From Mucilaginibacter ginsenosidivorax (GTDB lineage: Bacteria > Bacteroidota > Bacteroidia > Sphingobacteriales > Sphingobacteriaceae), in NCBI RefSeq assembly GCF_007971525.1, contig NZ_CP042437.1:4340001-4404000 (forward strand): a stretch of 64,000 nucleotides of DNA, read 5' to 3'. A model generated the notes under the pieces. It saw nothing but the letters and a program-made list of their open reading frames with translations, did not search any database and had not been told where the DNA came from. Below are positions 1-9,450 of this stretch, in pieces; position 1 is the first letter of the stretch, and each line of letters opens with the position of its first letter. The translations under genes and the position numbers were made by a program.

Positions 1-2
1 AA

Positions 3-1091
3 CGATACCTGGAGAAAAAGTCGACCGAGGAAGAACTGGAGGTTTTTTTCCACCTGGCCGAAAAAGGGGAACTCGATGAATACCTTTCGGATTCGATGGA
101 CGAAGAATTGGGATCACCGGGAGAAGAGGAGGAGGGTAGTCATGTTAAAAAATTAGCTCCTGCAAAATTGTGGATGCCTATAGCTGCATCAGTATTGATT
201 TTATTGTCGCTCGGTTTTTATCTCCTTTTAAAGAAGCCGGATGTTAAGCAAAGCGGCGTTCATATTGCAAACGTTCTTCCAGGCGGTAATAAGGCTTTTC
301 TGACACTTGCAAATGGCAACAAAATTGTTTTAAATAATGCCAAAAACGGAAGTATTGCAACCCAGGGTAACGTAACGGTACTTAAAGTGGCCGACGGCCA
401 GTTAAGCTATGCTGCAAAGGGAAAAGGCCAGGCGGCAGAAGGCTTCAACACCATAACAACCCCTAAGGGGGGCCAATACCAGCTCATTCTGGAAGATGGT
501 ACCAAAGTTTGGCTAAACGCAATGTCCTCCCTTCGTTTTCCCACTGTATTTAAAGGGGTAGAACGACAGGTAGAGCTAACGGGCGAGGCTTACTTTGAAG
601 TGGCCAAAAACAAGGCCATGCCATTTATAGTTAAATCGGGTTTTCAGGCCGTGAGGGTACTTGGTACCCATTTTGATATAAATGCTTACGCTGACGAGAA
701 CAGTATTAAAACAACCCTGCTTGAAGGCTCTGTTGAAGTTAGTAACCAATATGCTAAAACCATAATCGCGCCGGGGCAGCAAAGCATATCCGAAGATCGG
801 GGTGGTTTGCTGAAAAAAGAGGTTGATACTGAAAAAGAAGTAGCCTGGAAAAATGGCATTTTTTCTTTTGACGGCGATGATCTTAAAACAATTATGCGCC
901 AGGTGTCGCGCTGGTACAATGTAGATGTAAGCTACTCAGGAACCATCTCTGATGAGAAATTTCATGGCGAAATTTCCAGGTTCAGCAATTTAAGTGATGT
1001 GTTAAAAATCCTGGAGCTTTACCAGGTTCATTTTGAACAAAAAGATAACAACCTTATCGTATCCTATAACCCACATTCAACTAATGATTAA
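3..1091 (+). CDS. FecR family anti-sigma factor (5' end cut by window)
   Basis: The reading frame is open from base 3, and the first ATG (96) is internal: the 31 codons before it (starting RYLEKKSTEEELEVFFHLAE) are a typical FecR cytoplasmic N-terminus, so the real start is before the window. Then come one membrane helix (about 165-235), a periplasmic FecR domain (around 440-750, with TPKGGQYQLILEDGTKVWLN and LTGEAYFEV) and a C-terminal DUF4974 domain (about 850-1070). FecR proteins hold an ECF sigma factor at the inner membrane and release it when the partner TonB receptor signals. The STN-type SusC 159 bp downstream is the expected partner; the sigma gene should lie just upstream, outside the window. 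Confidence 0.93.
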   Translation, partial: RYLEKKSTEEELEVFFHLAEKGELDEYLSDSMDEELGSPGEEEEGSHVKKLAPAKLWMPIAASVLILLSLGFYLLLKKPDVKQSGVHIANVLPGGNKAFLTLANGNKIVLNNAKNGSIATQGNVTVLKVADGQLSYAAKGKGQAAEGFNTITTPKGGQYQLILEDGTKVWLNAMSSLRFPTVFKGVERQVELTGEAYFEVAKNKAMPFIVKSGFQAVRVLGTHFDINAYADENSIKTTLLEGSVEVSNQYAKTIIAPGQQSISEDRGGLLKKEVDTEKEVAWKNGIFSFDGDDLKTIMRQVSRWYNVDVSYSGTISDEKFHGEISRFSNLSDVLKILELYQVHFEQKDNNLIVSYNPHSTND

Positions 1092-1249
1092 ACTAAACCC
1101 TAAAACGAAAAATCGCCTATGATAAAATAATACTAAAAACCTCCGCAAAAGAAAAGCCGAAAGACGCTAATCTCCCGGCTATCAAAAAGGCAAGCAGTAA
1201 ACTTTGACCGGTGTCCTGCTTAATTATCACCTATTTCTAAATCAAAAGT

Positions 1250-4200
1250 ATGAAATTAAAATTTCTTTACCCTCTTCTTTGCTTATTACGGGGGTTAAAG
1301 CAAAAACACGCTATCATCAAACTAACTACATTATTTGTATTCATTTGTGCCTTACACTTATCTGCGGCAACTTTTGCGCAAAACGTAACCATCAAAAGGC
1401 ACAATGCATCGCTCGAAACTATTTTTAAAGAAATTAAAAAGCAAACCGGGTATATGTTCTTTTACCCGGAAAAGATCAGCCTTAAACAAACTCAAGACAT
1501 CGATATCGATAACGTACCGCTTGAAACGGCTTTAACAAGTTGTTTAAAGGGGCTTGATTTGAGTTATACCATTATCAACAAAACCGTTGTGATCAGTCGT
1601 AAGGCTCCTGAAAAACATGCACCGGGCGCCGCAACGGGCAGCTTTGCCGCACCGGTAATTATCCAGGGAAAGGTGATTGACTCGGTGGCAAATATTCCAT
1701 TAATCGGAGTTAATATCAGCGTAAAAAATAAAGCCCAATACACACAAACTAATGCCAGCGGTGAGTTTACTTTAAGTGTTCAGCAGGGCGACGTGTTGTT
1801 ATTTTCATATGTTGGCTACCAAACTAAAGAAGTGACCATTAAAAATGGCCAGTATCTGAAGATAAACCTGTCATCTAAAAACAGCACCATTAGCGATGTG
1901 GTGATCACCGGTTACCAGGTTATCAAAAAAGACAACTATACAGGTAGCGCCATCGTGATCAAAGGTGACGACCTGCAGCGGGTAAACCCTCAAAACCTGA
2001 TTAAAAGTATTGCCACGTTTGATCCTTCTTTACGGATTGCTGATAATAACCTGCTCGGATCCGATCCTAACGCTTTGCCAAAGATCACCGTTCGCGGTTC
2101 AACAACTCTGCCATCGGTAAATGGTGAAATCATTGATCGAAATAACCTTTCAAGCACGTATAATTTACCTGTTTTTTTACTGGACGGATTTGAAGTGTCT
2201 TTAGAAAAAGTAGTGGATCTGGATATGAACCGTATCTCGTCGGTAACTATTTTAAAAGATGCTGCAGCCACCGCTGTGTACGGCTCAAGAGCTGCAAACG
2301 GCGTAATTGTAATTACAACCAAAGCGCCAATACCGGGTAAACTGCAGCTTTCATACAACTACCAGCTTACGGTACAAGCGCCAGACCTTACCGGGTATCA
2401 TGTATTAAACGCAGCCGATAAATTACAATATGAAAAACTTGCAGGTTTATATAGTACTGTTAATAATACTGCATCGAGCCAGGATCAGTTAGATAATGAA
2501 TATTACAGTAAACTGCGCAATGTGGTGAGTGGCATAAACACCTATTGGCTATCGCAGCCCCTTATTAATTCATATGGCCATAAACATTCACTATATGCCG
2601 AAGGTGGTGATTCAACTTTCAGGTACGGCATCAATTTGAGGTATCAAACCAATCCGGGCGTAATGAAAGGGTCGTCACGTAACCAGTATACCGGCGGAAT
2701 GAGTTTCTTTTATAATCCCAGCCGTAACGTTTTGATAAAAAACGAGGTTACCGTGAGCCAGGTTAACTCCGTTGTATCAAAATACGGCGATTTTTCTAAT
2801 TACGTAAGTATGAACCCGTACTATCCCATAAAGGATGCAAACGGCAATTACATCAGGGAGATAGCCAACTGGGTTGTAGATACCCATTATAATGATCCGG
2901 TATACGGCCAGTACAGGAACGAACCTGTTTATAACCCCTTGTTTGAAGCCAGCCTTGGTAATTTTAACAAGTCGGCATACCTGGAGCTTTTAGACGATAT
3001 TTCAATCGATTGGAAAATTTTTAAGGGCTTGCGGTTAATTGGTTTAATGAGCGTTACCGATACCAAAGGGACTTCAGATGTATTTGTATCGCCCCTAAGC
3101 AACAGTTTTTTTTACGGTCCTACTGCCGATATTCAAAACAGGGGCAGTTATGATTATGTGGCCGATAACTCTTTAAAGCTTGATGGTAATTTAAGGTTTG
3201 TTTACAATACACAACTTGGCGATCATTACGTAAATGCCACTTTAGGTTCAAATATAACATCAGCAACTTCAAGCTATAAAGCGTTTGAGGCCCGTGGCTT
3301 TTCAAACGACAAATTCACTAATATTGGTTTTGCCCGTACTTACACGCCAAATGCCGCGCCCGCAGGGAATGATGCTACAAGCCGGTTAATTGGTTCTTTT
3401 TTCAGTGGCAGCTATTCCTTCAAAAACAAGTATTTACTTGATGCTACTTTTCGTCTTGACGGTTCTTCGGCTTTTGGTTCAAACCAGCGTTTTGCGCCGT
3501 TCTGGGCCACCGGTATCGGTTGGAATATGCATTATGAGGACTTTATTAAAAATAACTTTCCTTCTATTTCAAGATTAAAAATAACCGCGTCAACAGGTAT
3601 CACTGGTTCTGTAGATTTTCCACCATCGTTGTCCAATACCACTTACACTTATCAAACATCTAACTGGTACTCAACCGGAGTAGGTGCAACGGTTAACGGT
3701 TATGGCAATTCTGATCTTAAATGGCAAAAAACAAACAATTTTGATCTGTCGTTAGAGCTGGGATTATTTAAAGACCGCATCGTACTTAACCCTCATTATT
3801 ATTACAAACTTACCAAAGGCTTACTGTCTGACATTAACATAGCCCCATCAACTGGCTACAGTACCTACAAAGCCAATTTAGGCGATATGGGCAACCGCGG
3901 CTATGAGCTTTATTTAACCGCCAATGCTTACCGGTCGAAAGATTTGAATATCAATATCGTCGGCAACTTATCGCACAATACCAATAAGATAGTAAGCATA
4001 TCTAACGCGTTAAAAGCCTACAATAAAAGCGTCGATGATTATCAGTCAAACGCCAGTAATGGTGTACAAGGCACCCCGTTATTGCGTTTTGCAGAGGGCC
4101 AATCCATCAATACCATCTGGGGTGTAAAATCATTAGGTATCGATCCTGAAAGCGGCAAAGAAATTCTTGTTAAAAAAGACGGTTCTTTAACCTACAATTA

Positions 4201-4687
4201 TGATATCGCCGATACGCAGCCAATTGGCGATTCTGAACCCAAGGTTGAAGGATACTTAGGCAGCAATATCACCTATAAACAATTTTTACTGAGCTTTACT
4301 TTTCACTACAAATTTGGTGGCCAGCAGTTTAACCAAACCCTGATTGACCGGGTTGAAAACGCCGATCCGCGCTTTAACGTGGATAGCCGCGCCCTTGCAC
4401 AAAGATGGCAGAAACCCGGGGATGTAGCGCTATATAAAAACATTGCCGATTTGGGTACCTCTTACGCCACATCGCGCTTTGTGCAAAAGGAAAATACCAT
4501 CGATCTTCCGGCGGTAACCCTATCATACGATATCAAAAAAAGCTTAGCTAAAAGGTTAGGTATGCAAATGGTTAGGGCCAGCCTTACAGTTAATGATGTT
4601 TTCCACACATCAAGCATCGAAACAGAACGTGGCATTACCTACCCTTATGCCCGCAGTTTAACATGTTCAATACAAGCCACATTTTAA
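1250..4687 (+). CDS. SusC/RagA-type TonB-linked outer membrane receptor with STN domain
   Basis: This 1145-residue protein has a long signal region (1-43, ending SAATFAQ), an STN signalling domain (about 50-105, with LETIFKEIKKQTGYMFFY), a carboxypeptidase-regulatory-like domain (about 138-212), a plug (about 215-360, with the ILKDAAATAVYGSRAANGV signature) and a TonB-dependent beta-barrel. It should import large ligands across the outer membrane together with the SusD partner encoded 3 bp downstream. The STN domain is the part that contacts FecR, so expression is probably induced by substrate through FecI/FecR. The substrate cannot be read from the sequence; the neighbouring proteases suggest peptides. 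Confidence 0.96.
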   Translation: MKLKFLYPLLCLLRGLKQKHAIIKLTTLFVFICALHLSAATFAQNVTIKRHNASLETIFKEIKKQTGYMFFYPEKISLKQTQDIDIDNVPLETALTSCLKGLDLSYTIINKTVVISRKAPEKHAPGAATGSFAAPVIIQGKVIDSVANIPLIGVNISVKNKAQYTQTNASGEFTLSVQQGDVLLFSYVGYQTKEVTIKNGQYLKINLSSKNSTISDVVITGYQVIKKDNYTGSAIVIKGDDLQRVNPQNLIKSIATFDPSLRIADNNLLGSDPNALPKITVRGSTTLPSVNGEIIDRNNLSSTYNLPVFLLDGFEVSLEKVVDLDMNRISSVTILKDAAATAVYGSRAANGVIVITTKAPIPGKLQLSYNYQLTVQAPDLTGYHVLNAADKLQYEKLAGLYSTVNNTASSQDQLDNEYYSKLRNVVSGINTYWLSQPLINSYGHKHSLYAEGGDSTFRYGINLRYQTNPGVMKGSSRNQYTGGMSFFYNPSRNVLIKNEVTVSQVNSVVSKYGDFSNYVSMNPYYPIKDANGNYIREIANWVVDTHYNDPVYGQYRNEPVYNPLFEASLGNFNKSAYLELLDDISIDWKIFKGLRLIGLMSVTDTKGTSDVFVSPLSNSFFYGPTADIQNRGSYDYVADNSLKLDGNLRFVYNTQLGDHYVNATLGSNITSATSSYKAFEARGFSNDKFTNIGFARTYTPNAAPAGNDATSRLIGSFFSGSYSFKNKYLLDATFRLDGSSAFGSNQRFAPFWATGIGWNMHYEDFIKNNFPSISRLKITASTGITGSVDFPPSLSNTTYTYQTSNWYSTGVGATVNGYGNSDLKWQKTNNFDLSLELGLFKDRIVLNPHYYYKLTKGLLSDINIAPSTGYSTYKANLGDMGNRGYELYLTANAYRSKDLNINIVGNLSHNTNKIVSISNALKAYNKSVDDYQSNASNGVQGTPLLRFAEGQSINTIWGVKSLGIDPESGKEILVKKDGSLTYNYDIADTQPIGDSEPKVEGYLGSNITYKQFLLSFTFHYKFGGQQFNQTLIDRVENADPRFNVDSRALAQRWQKPGDVALYKNIADLGTSYATSRFVQKENTIDLPAVTLSYDIKKSLAKRLGMQMVRASLTVNDVFHTSSIETERGITYPYARSLTCSIQATF

Positions 4688-4689
4688 TA

Positions 4690-6168
4690 ATGACTAACAT
4701 GAAAAAATATTTATACACCGTAGTGGTTATCATGTTGCTTACATCATGCAAAAAGTTTTTGGATGTAAAGCCGCAGTCACAAATCAATGAAGACGATCTT
4801 TTTACTACAGAACAGGGATTTAAAGAGGCTTTAAACGGGGTTTACACCCTATGTGCATCGTCATCGCTGTACGGTGGTGTTCTGACATTCAATAATGATA
4901 TTTTATCGCAGAATTACCAGTTTAATGATGTGATACTACAATCTACCGCTAATTTTAATTATAGCCTTAGTGGTGTGGTAGCAAAAAACGATAACACCTG
5001 GTCATCAGCCTATCGTGCAATAGCCAATTGTAATTATATCCTGGCAGCTATTGATGATAAAAAAGCACTGTTTGCCGATAAGGATTATCAGTTGATTAAA
5101 GGCGAAAGCCTGGCTTTAAGGGCTTACCTGCATTTTGATATACTTCGCATGTTTGGTCCATCATATAAAGTGGGGCCAAATATCAAAGCAATACCATACG
5201 TTACCACCGTAGGTGTTACCAGTACGCCGTTTTCGACTACTGCCGACGCGATCACGAAGATAATTGCCGACCTCACCGCTGCGAAAACATTGCTGATGTC
5301 TGATCCTATCATTTCATCGGCCTATGTAATTGGCTATCCATCAACAGTTGGTAGTACCGAAACAGCAAGTAATGATCTGTTTTTGCAAAACAGGCGTCAT
5401 CGCCTTAATTATTACGCAGTATGTGGCGAGTTGGCCCGGGTTTATCTGTATAAAAGCGACCAGGTTAACAGCCTTGCCAATGCATTGGAAGTAATAAACG
5501 CTAAAAGATTCCCTTTTACAAATCAGGACGATTTTTTTAATAGCGACATTCAGAAAAAGGACAGGATTTTTTATAAAGAACTGATTGCCGCCTGGTTTAT
5601 TAACACTAAAGCCATAAACGGCCAGCTTCAAAGCCTGTTCACTGTAAGCAACCCGCTTTACAGCGCCACTGTTGACCAGGTTAATGACATTTACCAGGTA
5701 GGACAGGATGGAGCCGAAGACTGGCGCTACAAGCAATGGTTTTTATCAACCGCGGCTACTACAGGTGGGCCAAACAGGGCTGTTTTGCAAAAATACATTA
5801 CCAATCTTGATCCCGAACCTAATCTCCATCCATTGGTTGCGCCGGCTATTCGATTAAGTGAAATGTATTATATAGCTGCCGAAGCAAGCTACGACACAGA
5901 CCCGGTTAAGGCGATAGGCTACTATAATACCATAAGGGCGAAACGCGGGATAGGCAACACACTTACCGATGTACCGGCTAAAAACACCTTCATCGATTTA
6001 TTGCTGGCCGAAGCCCGTAAAGAGTTTTATGCCGAGAACCAGATGTTTTATATGTATAAGCGATTAAATCATGCGGTAGTAGTATCATCAACGCAAAATA
6101 TACAGCCATCAAATGGTGTGTTTATGTTCCCGCTGCCACAAGATGAACAGGCTTACAGAACCAACTAA
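4690..6168 (+). CDS. RagB/SusD family nutrient-uptake lipoprotein
   Basis: It starts 3 bp after the SusC stop; ATG 4699 is an equally good start, giving MKKYLYTVVVIMLLTSC with a lipobox cysteine at residue 17. The mature protein begins CKKFLDVKPQSQI, the standard SusD opening, and carries the family's N-terminal pattern (ALNGVYTL..., SSAYRAIANCNYILAAID) and the C-terminal SusD region (IRLSEMYYIAAEA, YYNTIRAKRGI, LLLAEARKEFYAEN). SusD proteins are surface lipoproteins forming the lid on SusC and giving part of the ligand selectivity. It is co-transcribed with the receptor and the three lipoprotein genes that follow. Confidence 0.95.
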   Translation: MTNMKKYLYTVVVIMLLTSCKKFLDVKPQSQINEDDLFTTEQGFKEALNGVYTLCASSSLYGGVLTFNNDILSQNYQFNDVILQSTANFNYSLSGVVAKNDNTWSSAYRAIANCNYILAAIDDKKALFADKDYQLIKGESLALRAYLHFDILRMFGPSYKVGPNIKAIPYVTTVGVTSTPFSTTADAITKIIADLTAAKTLLMSDPIISSAYVIGYPSTVGSTETASNDLFLQNRRHRLNYYAVCGELARVYLYKSDQVNSLANALEVINAKRFPFTNQDDFFNSDIQKKDRIFYKELIAAWFINTKAINGQLQSLFTVSNPLYSATVDQVNDIYQVGQDGAEDWRYKQWFLSTAATTGGPNRAVLQKYITNLDPEPNLHPLVAPAIRLSEMYYIAAEASYDTDPVKAIGYYNTIRAKRGIGNTLTDVPAKNTFIDLLLAEARKEFYAENQMFYMYKRLNHAVVVSSTQNIQPSNGVFMFPLPQDEQAYRTN

Positions 6169-6178
6169 AAAAACAGAT

Positions 6179-7027
6179 ATGAAAAGAAAATTAATATTTG
6201 CCTTTCTTATTTGCGCGGCCCTGGCCAGTTGTAAAAAAGAGACGTTAATTACATATAATGCACCTGGCGGCAAGGATAATATTTACCTTGGGTATGCCAA
6301 TACCGACAGCGTAGTATATTCATTTGCCTATAACCCAACCTTAAACCAGGATACCGTTTGGGTGCCTGTAAAAATATCGGGCAACAGGGTTAACCATCCC
6401 CGCAGCTTTGTGTTGAGTGTTGATGCGGCCAATTCTTCGGCTGTGCGCACTTTGCATTATCAGCCGTTAAAACCATCATATATCATGCCTGCCGATTCGG
6501 GCACGATACATGTGCCGGTTATCATTTTAAATACCGATACAGGTTTGGTTAATTACTCGGTAAAACTTGCACTGCAGGTTTCGGGCGGGACAGATTTTTC
6601 GTCGAACCTGCCGTTGGATATCCGCTCCAAGCAAATTGTTTTTTCTAACCGGTTAGAGGAGCCCGTATGGTGGCCATATTGGGGACAATTGGGTGGTTAC
6701 AGCAGGGTAAAGCACCAACTGTTTTTAATTTCATCAGGCACTACAGATCTGGTGCAGCTTGATCCACAGGTTGATCCTAATTACTTCTTATATATCCCCC
6801 GCGATTTGTACTATATCAACAACATGCATGAGTTTTTGATAGATCCCTTTAATTGGATCAAGCAAAATCCAAGCAAGGGATTTGTGCTTACCCCACGGAA
6901 CGATAACACCGGCGACTATGATTTTTATAATCAAGCCGCGCCAAATAAAAAGTTTTGGCTCAAATACTTCCCAACAGTTAAGCAGCTCATTTTTATGGAT
7001 GAGAATAAAAATCAGATACTGATATAA
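6179..7027 (+). CDS. DUF4843 domain lipoprotein of the Sus-like locus
   Basis: The start at 6179 gives MKRKLIFAFLICAALASC, a clean lipoprotein signal; a longer frame from 6113 overlaps susD and is not needed. The 282-residue product has the DUF4843 layout: a short beta-rich N-terminal half (YLGYANTDSVVYSFAYNP, SFVLSVDAANSSA, YSVKLALQVS) and a C-terminal half with PVWWPYWGQLGGYSRVKHQL. This family is almost always directly downstream of susD and is thought to be a surface-exposed accessory glycan- or ligand-binding lipoprotein; no catalytic residues are evident. The spacing of 10 bp from susD and 17 bp to the next gene supports one operon. Confidence 0.85.
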   Translation: MKRKLIFAFLICAALASCKKETLITYNAPGGKDNIYLGYANTDSVVYSFAYNPTLNQDTVWVPVKISGNRVNHPRSFVLSVDAANSSAVRTLHYQPLKPSYIMPADSGTIHVPVIILNTDTGLVNYSVKLALQVSGGTDFSSNLPLDIRSKQIVFSNRLEEPVWWPYWGQLGGYSRVKHQLFLISSGTTDLVQLDPQVDPNYFLYIPRDLYYINNMHEFLIDPFNWIKQNPSKGFVLTPRNDNTGDYDFYNQAAPNKKFWLKYFPTVKQLIFMDENKNQILI

Positions 7028-7044
7028 CAATTAATTTAAAAGCA

Positions 7045-8457
7045 ATGAAGTACAAAATATTATATATACCTATGCTGTTTGCCTTGTTCTTTTGCGCCTG
7101 CAAAAAGGATTTAGGTAACTATAAGTATAATCCGCCATCGCAGCCCATTGTGGTAAATTTTACTGATGGTACGTTTAACGCGCTGGTCGGCGATACCCTA
7201 AGGCTTGAACCATACGTTCAGTTTGATGATGCCGATTACCTGAAGGATCTTTCTTACCAATGGGACATTTACGTTGATGAAGATGCGCGTACAGATACTT
7301 ATACTGGTTACCCGCTTGCCATAGTGTATAACCTGCCGCCAAAGCTGCGTAACGCTAAATTAACAGTTACCGATAAACGCAACGGCATCAAATACTTTTT
7401 TCCGTTCAAAATACAGGGCAATACCCAATTTTCCACCGGCACAACAGTATTGAGTGTTGATAATGGGGTAACCAAACTATCGTTTATTAAGCCCGACAGA
7501 TCTGTGTTGAGTAACCTTTATTTTTCACTGATGGGCGAAAATCTGCCCAATAACCCTATCCAGCTATTTGCCAAGCCATTGGCCTATCAGCCCGGTACAG
7601 CCGAAGATTACTGGGTTATTTGCCAGGACCCAACCAAAAACAGCGTTACTATTGATGGCAATACCATGCTCAGGAAAAAGTATTTTAATGAGCAATTCTT
7701 TGTGGCGCCGGCCACCATAACCCCACAGGGTTTTGAAGCCTCCATAGGGGTACCAACAGGTGTTATCAATAATAAGCTTTATTTGTCCATTACTTCAACG
7801 GCGCCGTTTGCACCTGATTTTGGGAAGTTTTCAAACCCGCAATCCGGCACTTACACACTATCTAAGTTTTTTACCCGTACGCCAGGCTACTTTTTTGGTT
7901 TCGATTTAGCAACCAAAGCATTTGTTTCTTTTGACGGCGGCGGTAATTATATGGGGGCCGACTATACTGTAAAAGGTAAAGCCTTTAACCCATTAAATAC
8001 AGGCATGAGCGACATTGTATTTATGCAGGCGCAGCCCGGGCAGTCTTACGCGTATTTCAGGGATACCGATGGCAAGATATATGAGTTTTCGTTTTACATA
8101 GATATGGATGATTACTCGCAACGCGCTATAGAAACATATTACAAACGCGAGTTTAAAGGCGAAACGTATGTAAAAGCCGATACCAAATGGCAAAAATCGG
8201 CAGTAGATGTCTTCTACTTCACATCCGATGATAAAATATATCGCTACAACCCTTTAAATCAGGATTTACGCACTTTGGATGCCAACATGGGCGGCAAAAA
8301 AGTAAGCATGATAAAATTGAGTGCCGATGGTAATACACTTACTGCGGGTGTGCCCGGGAGCTTGTATACCCTTGATGTTAGCGTAGGTAAAAATGGTGTA
8401 GTAACAAAACAGCTTGACGGTATCCCCGGTTCGCCGGTTGATATCGTGATTAAGTAA
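7045..8457 (+). CDS. PKD-like family surface lipoprotein
   Basis: The 470-residue product begins MKYKILYIPMLFALFFCAC, a lipoprotein signal with the mature start CKKDLGNYKYNPP, the opening typical of the PKD-like family found after DUF4843 genes. A PKD-like fold covers the first part (about 30-130, LVGDTLRLEPYVQFDDAD, LSYQWDIYVD), followed by a C-terminal region resembling beta-propeller blades (for example DIVFMQAQPGQSYAYFRD, KIYEFSFY, DKIYRYNPL). It is probably an outer-surface binding protein accompanying SusCD. No enzyme motif is visible. Gaps of 17 and 16 bp to its neighbours place it in the same operon. Confidence 0.85.
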   Translation: MKYKILYIPMLFALFFCACKKDLGNYKYNPPSQPIVVNFTDGTFNALVGDTLRLEPYVQFDDADYLKDLSYQWDIYVDEDARTDTYTGYPLAIVYNLPPKLRNAKLTVTDKRNGIKYFFPFKIQGNTQFSTGTTVLSVDNGVTKLSFIKPDRSVLSNLYFSLMGENLPNNPIQLFAKPLAYQPGTAEDYWVICQDPTKNSVTIDGNTMLRKKYFNEQFFVAPATITPQGFEASIGVPTGVINNKLYLSITSTAPFAPDFGKFSNPQSGTYTLSKFFTRTPGYFFGFDLATKAFVSFDGGGNYMGADYTVKGKAFNPLNTGMSDIVFMQAQPGQSYAYFRDTDGKIYEFSFYIDMDDYSQRAIETYYKREFKGETYVKADTKWQKSAVDVFYFTSDDKIYRYNPLNQDLRTLDANMGGKKVSMIKLSADGNTLTAGVPGSLYTLDVSVGKNGVVTKQLDGIPGSPVDIVIK

Positions 8458-8473
8458 GTAAAAAATTAAGATC

Positions 8474-9424
8474 ATGAAATTTTCAAAAAACATAATTCTT
8501 GTTTCGGCCATGCTTTGCGTTTTCCTGGCAGCAGGATGTAAGAAAAATAAACAAACAGCCACGGTAGAAAAAGACCCGCCGGGATCGCCACCCAAAACCT
8601 GGCAGGAGCATTGGGGCGGTCCGCATACATTTTTGCTAAACCGGGTTTATTTTGATAGCGATGTAGCGGTGTATTACGATCCGTCAATGGATAAATCGGT
8701 AACCTGGCCTTACAAAACCATGTCTGATACCTGGAAGTATGTTAAAAAAACGTATGGCGCTTTCGGCGATTCGGCCAGGCTATACGTGGTTTTACACGGA
8801 ATATCTACCCCATTTGAAGAAACTCTTGGCGGTGGCCATCCGGCATCTTATTTTGATGAAAGCCATGACTATCGCAACGCCATAGATTGCGGGCTGGGCG
8901 ATTGGAAGTATCCTACAGGGCAGCAAATAGGCATCCCTATTCATGAAACCGGCCACATTGTTTGCGGAGCCAATAATGGCGTAAAAGGTTCCCCGTCTGA
9001 CGTATTATGGGGCGATAGTAAGTTTATGGAGATATACAATTATGATGTGCTCATGAACATTGGCAGGCAGGATGAGGCCGCAAGGGTATATGATCAGCTT
9101 AAGGCACAGGTAGATACCTTTCCGCGTGCCGGCTCGCAGTGGTTTAAAAATTGGTTTTATCCTATTTATTCCAAATATGGCCATGCTGCTGTGCTTAGCA
9201 AATACTTTAAACTGCTGGCTGCCAACTATCCTAAAATGGCAAACCCGCACGGAGCAGAATATACCCAGAATTTAAACTGGGGCGAGTTTATCCATTTTTG
9301 GAGCGGTGCTACCGGCGATAACATGAAAGCCCAGGCAACATTCGCATTCGGCTGGACTGATGAGTGGGAGCAGCAATTCAGGCAGGCCCAAAAAGATTTT
9401 CCTAATGTGAAGTACGCCTATTAG
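8474..9424 (+). CDS. Putative zinc metallopeptidase lipoprotein (HETGH), copy 1
   Basis: This is a 316-residue lipoprotein (lipobox LAAGC, Cys22). I do not recognise a named family. It carries HETGH at residues 157-161 (IPIHETGHIVCGANNG), a match to the HExxH zinc-binding site, and a conserved acidic segment about 25 residues later (WGDSKFMEIYNYD, Glu186) that could supply the third ligand as in gluzincins. Other regions shared with copy 2 are PPKTWQEHWGGPH, TWPYKTMS, KKTYGAFGDS and QWFKNWFYPIYSKYGHAAVL. Its place as the fifth gene of a SusCD operon suggests it acts on the surface or in the periplasm on the imported substrate, probably a protein or peptide. Catalysis is inferred from the motif only. 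Confidence 0.8.
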   Translation: MKFSKNIILVSAMLCVFLAAGCKKNKQTATVEKDPPGSPPKTWQEHWGGPHTFLLNRVYFDSDVAVYYDPSMDKSVTWPYKTMSDTWKYVKKTYGAFGDSARLYVVLHGISTPFEETLGGGHPASYFDESHDYRNAIDCGLGDWKYPTGQQIGIPIHETGHIVCGANNGVKGSPSDVLWGDSKFMEIYNYDVLMNIGRQDEAARVYDQLKAQVDTFPRAGSQWFKNWFYPIYSKYGHAAVLSKYFKLLAANYPKMANPHGAEYTQNLNWGEFIHFWSGATGDNMKAQATFAFGWTDEWEQQFRQAQKDFPNVKYAY

Positions 9425-9450
9425 ATTTTTAATAACAAGAAATTACAACA

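Noticed and set aside
1250..8457. Polysaccharide utilisation locus in the strict sense
   Set aside because: SusCD is present but no carbohydrate-active enzyme is encoded in the cluster, so the glycan label is not supported.
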